NCBI RefSeq assembly: GCF_905147045.1
Contig: NC_065889.1
Coordinates: 12,653,001-12,717,000 of the forward strand
Direction of reading: 5' to 3'
Source of the DNA: Nymphalis io
Taxonomy: Eukaryota > Arthropoda > Insecta > Lepidoptera > Nymphalidae
DNA: 64,000 nt
Shown here piece after piece: positions 59,838-64,000 of this stretch. How positions within the stretch are numbered: position 1 is the stretch's first letter; the number at the start of each line of letters is the position of its first letter. The notes below the pieces were generated by a model. The model was given only the letters and a program-made list of their open reading frames with translations, ran no database searches and was not told where the DNA came from. Made by a program: the position numbers and the translations under genes.

Positions 59838-60142
59838 TCAGTAACAGCCTGTGAATGTCCCACTGCTGGGATAAGGCCTCCTCTCCTTTTTTTGAGGAGG
59901 AGGTTTTGGAGCTTATTCCACCACGTTGCTCCAATGCGGGTTGGTGGAATACACATGTGGCTGAATTTCAGTGAAATTAGACACATGCAGGTTTCTTCAC
60001 GATGTTTTCCTTCACCGTCAAGCACGAGATGAATTATAATCACAAATTAAGCACATAAAAATTCAGTGGTGCTTGCTCGGGTTTGAACCCACGATCATCG
60101 GTTAAGAATCACGCGCTCTTACCACTGGGCCATCTCGGCTTT
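59838..60142 (-). mobile_element. SINE-B, full length
   Basis: cagtaacagcctgtgaatgt to gggccatctcggctttttc. Close to consensus. Confidence 0.87.
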
Positions 60143-60407
60143 TTCTTCTTCAACATTATCATATTTTAGCCAATTTACTCATAATTTTTAATGAATTATA
60201 CAATTAATTCTTCCTCACGAATTACTCTATCCATTGGTGGTCATCGTATCAAAATTAGTTAGGTCGTTCAGAAAAACAGACACGGTGGAGGTTCTTTGTT
60301 TTTATATGTATAATATGTAGGAAAACTGTAAAACAATTTATAATAAATCTAAAAGATTGATTAAAAAAAAAACGTAAAATATGTATAAATATTGACCTTG
60401 GAACTTT

Positions 60408-62100
60408 TATTTATTTATTAGGGAAACATACAGCATATCGTATATTACAACTTAATATAATAATCATATTTTAACACTTATGCCAGTTAAGTTTCCACTA
60501 CTGTTTTAACAGGGAAGTGGACTAATTTTGATGTTACATAAAATATAACTATTTATGAAAAAGTAAAATTTTAACGTAAATATGGTTATGGTTAATTACT
60601 AATAAGTATTTTTCACAAGATTATAAAATTTACTTAAACTATTTTTAAACAGATCAATGTGGTTGTATTTTCTATTATGACTATTACAAGATCTTAGAAT
60701 AAAAGAATTTTTGAAATAATTAGTTTTATAAATGGGTATTAAAAAAGTATCCTGAGAGCGAGCGTTAAAACGAGGACACTTAAATAAAATCTCACTGAGC
60801 AGATATGGAGAATCAATTAAATTATTTAATATTTTCTAAAGAAACATTTGGTCTCTTTGTTCTCTACGTTCTTCAAGTGGCATAAAAACAGAGTCAGGAA
60901 AAGTAAATTTGTATCGCAACCTCCTGATAAATTTGTTTTGTATATTTTCAATTAAGTTGACATATTTTGCATATTGTGGATTCCAAACAGTTGACGCATA
61001 CTCTAAATGTGATCTAACGAAAGCATTGTACAAAATTACAAGGGTATGAATATTTTTAAAATCTGCCCCTTGCCGAAAGATAAATCCAAGCATTTTATAC
61101 GACTTCATCACTATTTCCTCAATATGCTTATCGAATATAAGTTTGTTGTCTAGTTGTACCCCAAGGTCTCTCACCTCGGTTACCCTTTTTAATTTAGTAT
61201 TAAATATGGAATAGTCAAAAATTATTTGTTCTTTTTTTTTCGAAAATGTAACTACACAGCACTTGTCAACATTAAGGTGCAAATTATTAGCAATGCAATA
61301 TTGTCCTAATTTATTTAAATCCTCTTGTAAATGAAAACAGTCTTGATTATTTTTTATTATCTTAAAAATTTTAGTGTCATCAGCGTATAATAAAACTTGA
61401 GAATTTTTGAAACAATTAGTTACGTCATTAATAAAAATGTTAAAAAGTAAAGGGCCAAGGTGAGAACCTTGTGATACACCCGATGTTACAGGAATAAAAC
61501 TAGACGTATATCTTTTAATAGCAACGGCTTGAGATCTTTCGCGGAGATAAGATGTAAGCCAACGTAGAAGGTCACCATGTATACCGATGTTGTTAAGTTT
61601 TTGTAATAACAAATTGTGCGATATCTTATCAAATGCTTTCGAGTAATCAGTGTATACGACATCTACCTGGAAACCAACTTCCATAGCACTCAATACTGTA
61701 TGCAAGAACTCACACAGATTGGACTCAGTGGATCGCTTATTAATAAAACCATGTTGGTTACAGGTAAGTAGAGGCCTTAATAATGGAAATATCGTATCAT
61801 AGACAATCCTTTCAAAAAGTTTTGGAATAACTGACAATTTAGAAATACCGCGATAGTTTTTTATATCGTTTTTATTTCCAGACTTATAAATCGGCGTAAT
61901 TAAAGATTTTTTCCAAATAGTTGGTAATAATCCGTTGTCCAATGATTTTTTGAAAAGCATTGTTAAAGGCACACATAACACTTTACTGCAGTTTTTTAAG
62001 AAAATGGGAACTTGGAGAAAAATATCCTTTGGCAAGGTTGTGTGGCGTTTAATTAAACATTTCTTTAATACTATACCTATATTTATTGTTACATAATATT
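60408..62100 (-). mobile_element. Jockey/CR1-like non-LTR retrotransposon, 5' truncated (LINE-2 of the window)
   Basis: Same architecture as the 23.4-26.1 kb element but clearly diverged. It starts within the RT entry region, runs through the RT and C-terminal region, and has a ~180-bp 3' UTR ending in an (AATA)n tail at about 60408-60421. The 5' part is missing. Confidence 0.83.
60599..62097 (-). pseudogene. Reverse transcriptase ORF of the 60.4-62.1 kb LINE, one internal stop
   Basis: Encodes RT blocks: WKKSLITPIYKSGNKNDIKN, RGISKLSVIPKLFERIV, QHGFINKRSTESNL, motif A YTDYSKAFDKISH, SGVSQGSHLGPLLFNIFIND and the catalytic YADD box. A TAG at 60836-60838 follows DQMFL. The same frame then continues with KILNNLIDSPYLL and ends at 60599 after KNTY, so this single stop is the only lesion in the visible part. 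Related elements usually have FLYK here, so the TAG probably replaces a Tyr codon. There is no proper start: the 5' end is truncated and the first Met-like codon at 62035 is a TTG. Confidence 0.83.
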
Positions 62101-62665
62101 ATGAAAAGGTAAAATATTCGAAAATATTTCATATTAAAATAAACTTTAAGATACTTACAAAAAGGACTAAAATTGCTTAATGTAATTAATCAACACTAGG
62201 TAGTAATTAAAATTTAAAAACTATGTACATGACGGCATAAGACTGTTCGGTCCTCGGCAAACTAATTACGCATCACCTACACGTGACTCAATTAACTTTT
62301 GATGATGTCCGTGTTTGTAGTGCCTATGTTAAATAAATTAATTCTAAATTCAAATGTATAAATAACGCAATCACATTTCTATTTAAAGAATCTAATTATA
62401 TAGTCTGTTTCAAATCCAAATATTTTAACTTGGCTTCAATGCTATTTGAACTGCCATCTTTAAATTACTAATTAACACAATGGATATAACATCGTCAATC
62501 CGTATATTGTTGGTTAGTTGGTAAAAAATTTAGGATGTAAGGTTCATAATTCTTGGAGCGGCAGTCCTGATGGCTTGGTGTTTTACAATCAGGTAGCCTA
62601 GATTTGCTTGTTCTTTAATTAAGTAAAATAAAATATGATAATGATTATATGCCGTCTAATTTAAT
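62101..62665. other. Non-coding stretch upstream of LINE-2
   Basis: No continuation of the LINE reading frame. A phrase at 62555-62610 (ctgatggcttggtgttttac, aatcaggtagcctagatttg) resembles an old dispersed repeat. Confidence 0.4.
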
Positions 62666-62933
62666 TAACTTTTTTTATGTAATAGGTAAGCTGACGAGCA
62701 AATATGCCACCAGATGTTGGTCACCACTTACCATAGATTGGCATTGTAAGAAATATTAACCATTGCTTGGGAACTAAAATATTATATCCCTCGTGCCTGT
62801 AATTGCACTGACTAACTTACCCTTCAAACTGGAACACAATAATACCAAGTACTGCTGTTTTGCGGTAGAATGTCTGATGAAGTTAGTGGTACCTACCTAG
62901 ACGAGCTTACACAAAGCGCTATCATCAAGTAGA
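62666..62933 (-). mobile_element. SINE-A, internally deleted, old
   Basis: ttttttatgtaataggtaag, then attggcattgtaagaaatat, aaccattgcttgggaact with the middle block missing, and gcggtagaatgtctgatgaa to the 5' end. Confidence 0.72.
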
Positions 62934-63631
62934 TACATACATACATGATATATACAAAGCGCACAAAGAGTGCTACGAGGAAATAAGTGCATTTTGGGAA
63001 TATTATGAAAAAATCTAAGTGTATTTTAGTTGAGTAATACAGTGGATTACTTTGGTTACCCGTCAATTCGCTGAACTTCGTCACATCGCAATTTTACATA
63101 AATCCTCAATAAACGCGGCCTTTTGTTGGAGCTTCATGTGCCATAGAGAAAGCGTGATGAATGGCGTTCATAGACAAACACAAATACAGAACAATACGAA
63201 TTATTTATCTGTAATTTTCAATTCTTTGATGAAAATAAAAACTTACTAAAAAATCTTTTATTATGACTATTGATGAGTTTTAAGTAAATAGATTAGGCGA
63301 TCTAAATGCTATATCTGCTTATTAAAATTTTATAGCAAATTATCCGTGAAAGAAAAAAATCAGGCAGTCAAAAAGTGAAAACTTTAAACTCATAAATTTA
63401 TTTGTACAATTCTTACTTCTCTTGGTACTCCAAGTAATAATTCAATCCCTTTTTATTATATTGCTTTTTATTAATTAAAATACACATGACAGTATGTCGC
63501 AAATTAGGTACAAAATATTAATAGCTTAATTTAAATAAATAATAGTTATATTATTTGTATACTATATAACACTTATATTATTTGTATGTACTATTAGTAC
63601 TTCTTCTGCTTGCTGCTTACATGCTGCTTAC
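62934..63631. other. Non-coding stretch before the RTE endonuclease
   Basis: AT-rich, then a short tandem duplication (tgctgcttaca twice) at about 63610-63632, immediately before the endonuclease ATG. It may be the 5' UTR or the insertion boundary of the RTE. Confidence 0.4.
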
Positions 63632-64000
63632 ATGCGCTTTGCGACATGGAATGTCCGAACGATGAGGACAGGCTTCCCGAACACCTACGGAAGCTCCGAT
63701 TGCGCCCAAAAACTGCGCAAAACTTACAGTATCGACGTGGAGCTTAAAAGGCTCAATATCGATATCGTAGCCTTACAAGAGACCAGAACTGAAGACGAAG
63801 GGTCTTTGCGTGAAGCTAACTACACTTTTTACTGGAAGGGCAAGAGTTCCTTGGAAACACGAGAGCATGGTGTAGGTTTCGCGGTTCGAAACCATCTCAT
63901 CAACGCCATAGAGACACCTGTAGGCGTTTCCGAGCGGATTATGGTCTTGCGTCTAAACACAAAAAGCGGCTTTGTCACGCTAATTTCCGCTTACGCACCG
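63632..64000 (+). CDS. RTE-type LINE, start of AP endonuclease domain (runs off window)
   Basis: 123 codons open to the window edge. ATWNVRTM at residues 4-11 holds the catalytic Asn and LQETR at 48-52 the metal-binding Glu of the APE-like endonuclease fold. HGVGFAVRNHL lies at 79-89 and LISAYAP at 117-123. The enzyme nicks target DNA for reverse transcription; such ORFs are often annotated as craniofacial development protein 2-like. GC content rises sharply at about 63620. No lesion is visible, so the element could be intact beyond the window. The ATG at 63632 is the likely start, but the frame is open somewhat further upstream. Confidence 0.87.
   Translation, partial: MRFATWNVRTMRTGFPNTYGSSDCAQKLRKTYSIDVELKRLNIDIVALQETRTEDEGSLREANYTFYWKGKSSLETREHGVGFAVRNHLINAIETPVGVSERIMVLRLNTKSGFVTLISAYAP

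Noticed and set aside
1..64000. CRISPR array, phage, integron or operon-like system
   Set aside because: No regularly spaced identical repeats, no gene clusters with bacterial-type start sites; introns, SINEs and LINEs show a eukaryotic genome.

Overview
The window looks like AT-rich, repeat-dense nuclear DNA of a moth or butterfly (Lepidoptera). The evidence is the gene structure of two insect-type microsomal cytochrome P450 genes and several families of tRNA-headed SINEs, RTE-type and Jockey/CR1-like non-LTR retrotransposons of the kind common in lepidopteran genomes. Nothing looks bacterial or viral. The assignment to Lepidoptera rests on recognising these families by eye, not on a database search.

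Only two host genes are well supported. The first is a plus-strand P450 (exons 6042-7353 and 7779-7936, 489 aa from the preferred start). The second is its minus-strand paralogue (exons 48365-47060 and 46438-46266, 492 aa). Both belong to the CYP3 clan by appearance. Both have a single phase-1 intron that splits the glycine codon right after the heme-cysteine signature, and both have a TATA box a short way upstream. They point towards each other across about 38 kb that holds no other convincing host gene. The first keeps every P450 hallmark. The second has an open frame and good splice sites, but departs from consensus at the C-helix Arg, the I-helix Thr and the PERF Arg. I consider this the most interesting signal in the window.

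The rest is mostly transposon-derived. About 25 copies or fragments of one ~285-bp poly-A SINE-like family (here SINE-A) occur throughout. Three tRNA-headed families are also present: SINE-B with an RTE-like 3' tail, SINE-C with an (ATT)n tail, and SINE-D, which is found in both P450 introns. Two 5'-truncated Jockey/CR1-like LINEs on the minus strand (23.4-26.1 kb and 60.4-62.1 kb) are each disabled by only one or two visible lesions. RTE elements appear as three 3' stubs with clean target-site duplications (17.1, 34.9 and 54.2 kb) and as an open endonuclease start running off the right edge (63.6 kb). Two copies of a ~290-bp terminal-inverted-repeat element lie at 9.0 and 36.6 kb, and a hAT-like MITE at 8.57 kb.

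Layout: 0-5.9 kb old repeats; 6.0-7.9 kb P450-1; 8-23 kb SINE/MITE mosaic with an RTE inserted in a SINE at 17.1 kb; 23.4-26.1 kb LINE-1; 26-46 kb SINEs, a nested SINE pair, the second TIR element and a GC-rich hairpin at 44.7 kb; 46.3-48.4 kb P450-2; 48.7-60.2 kb SINE-rich with a perfect 27-bp inverted repeat at 54.65 kb; 60.4-62.1 kb LINE-2; 63.6 kb RTE endonuclease. I found no CRISPR array, rRNA, genuine tRNA gene or prokaryote-style operon.
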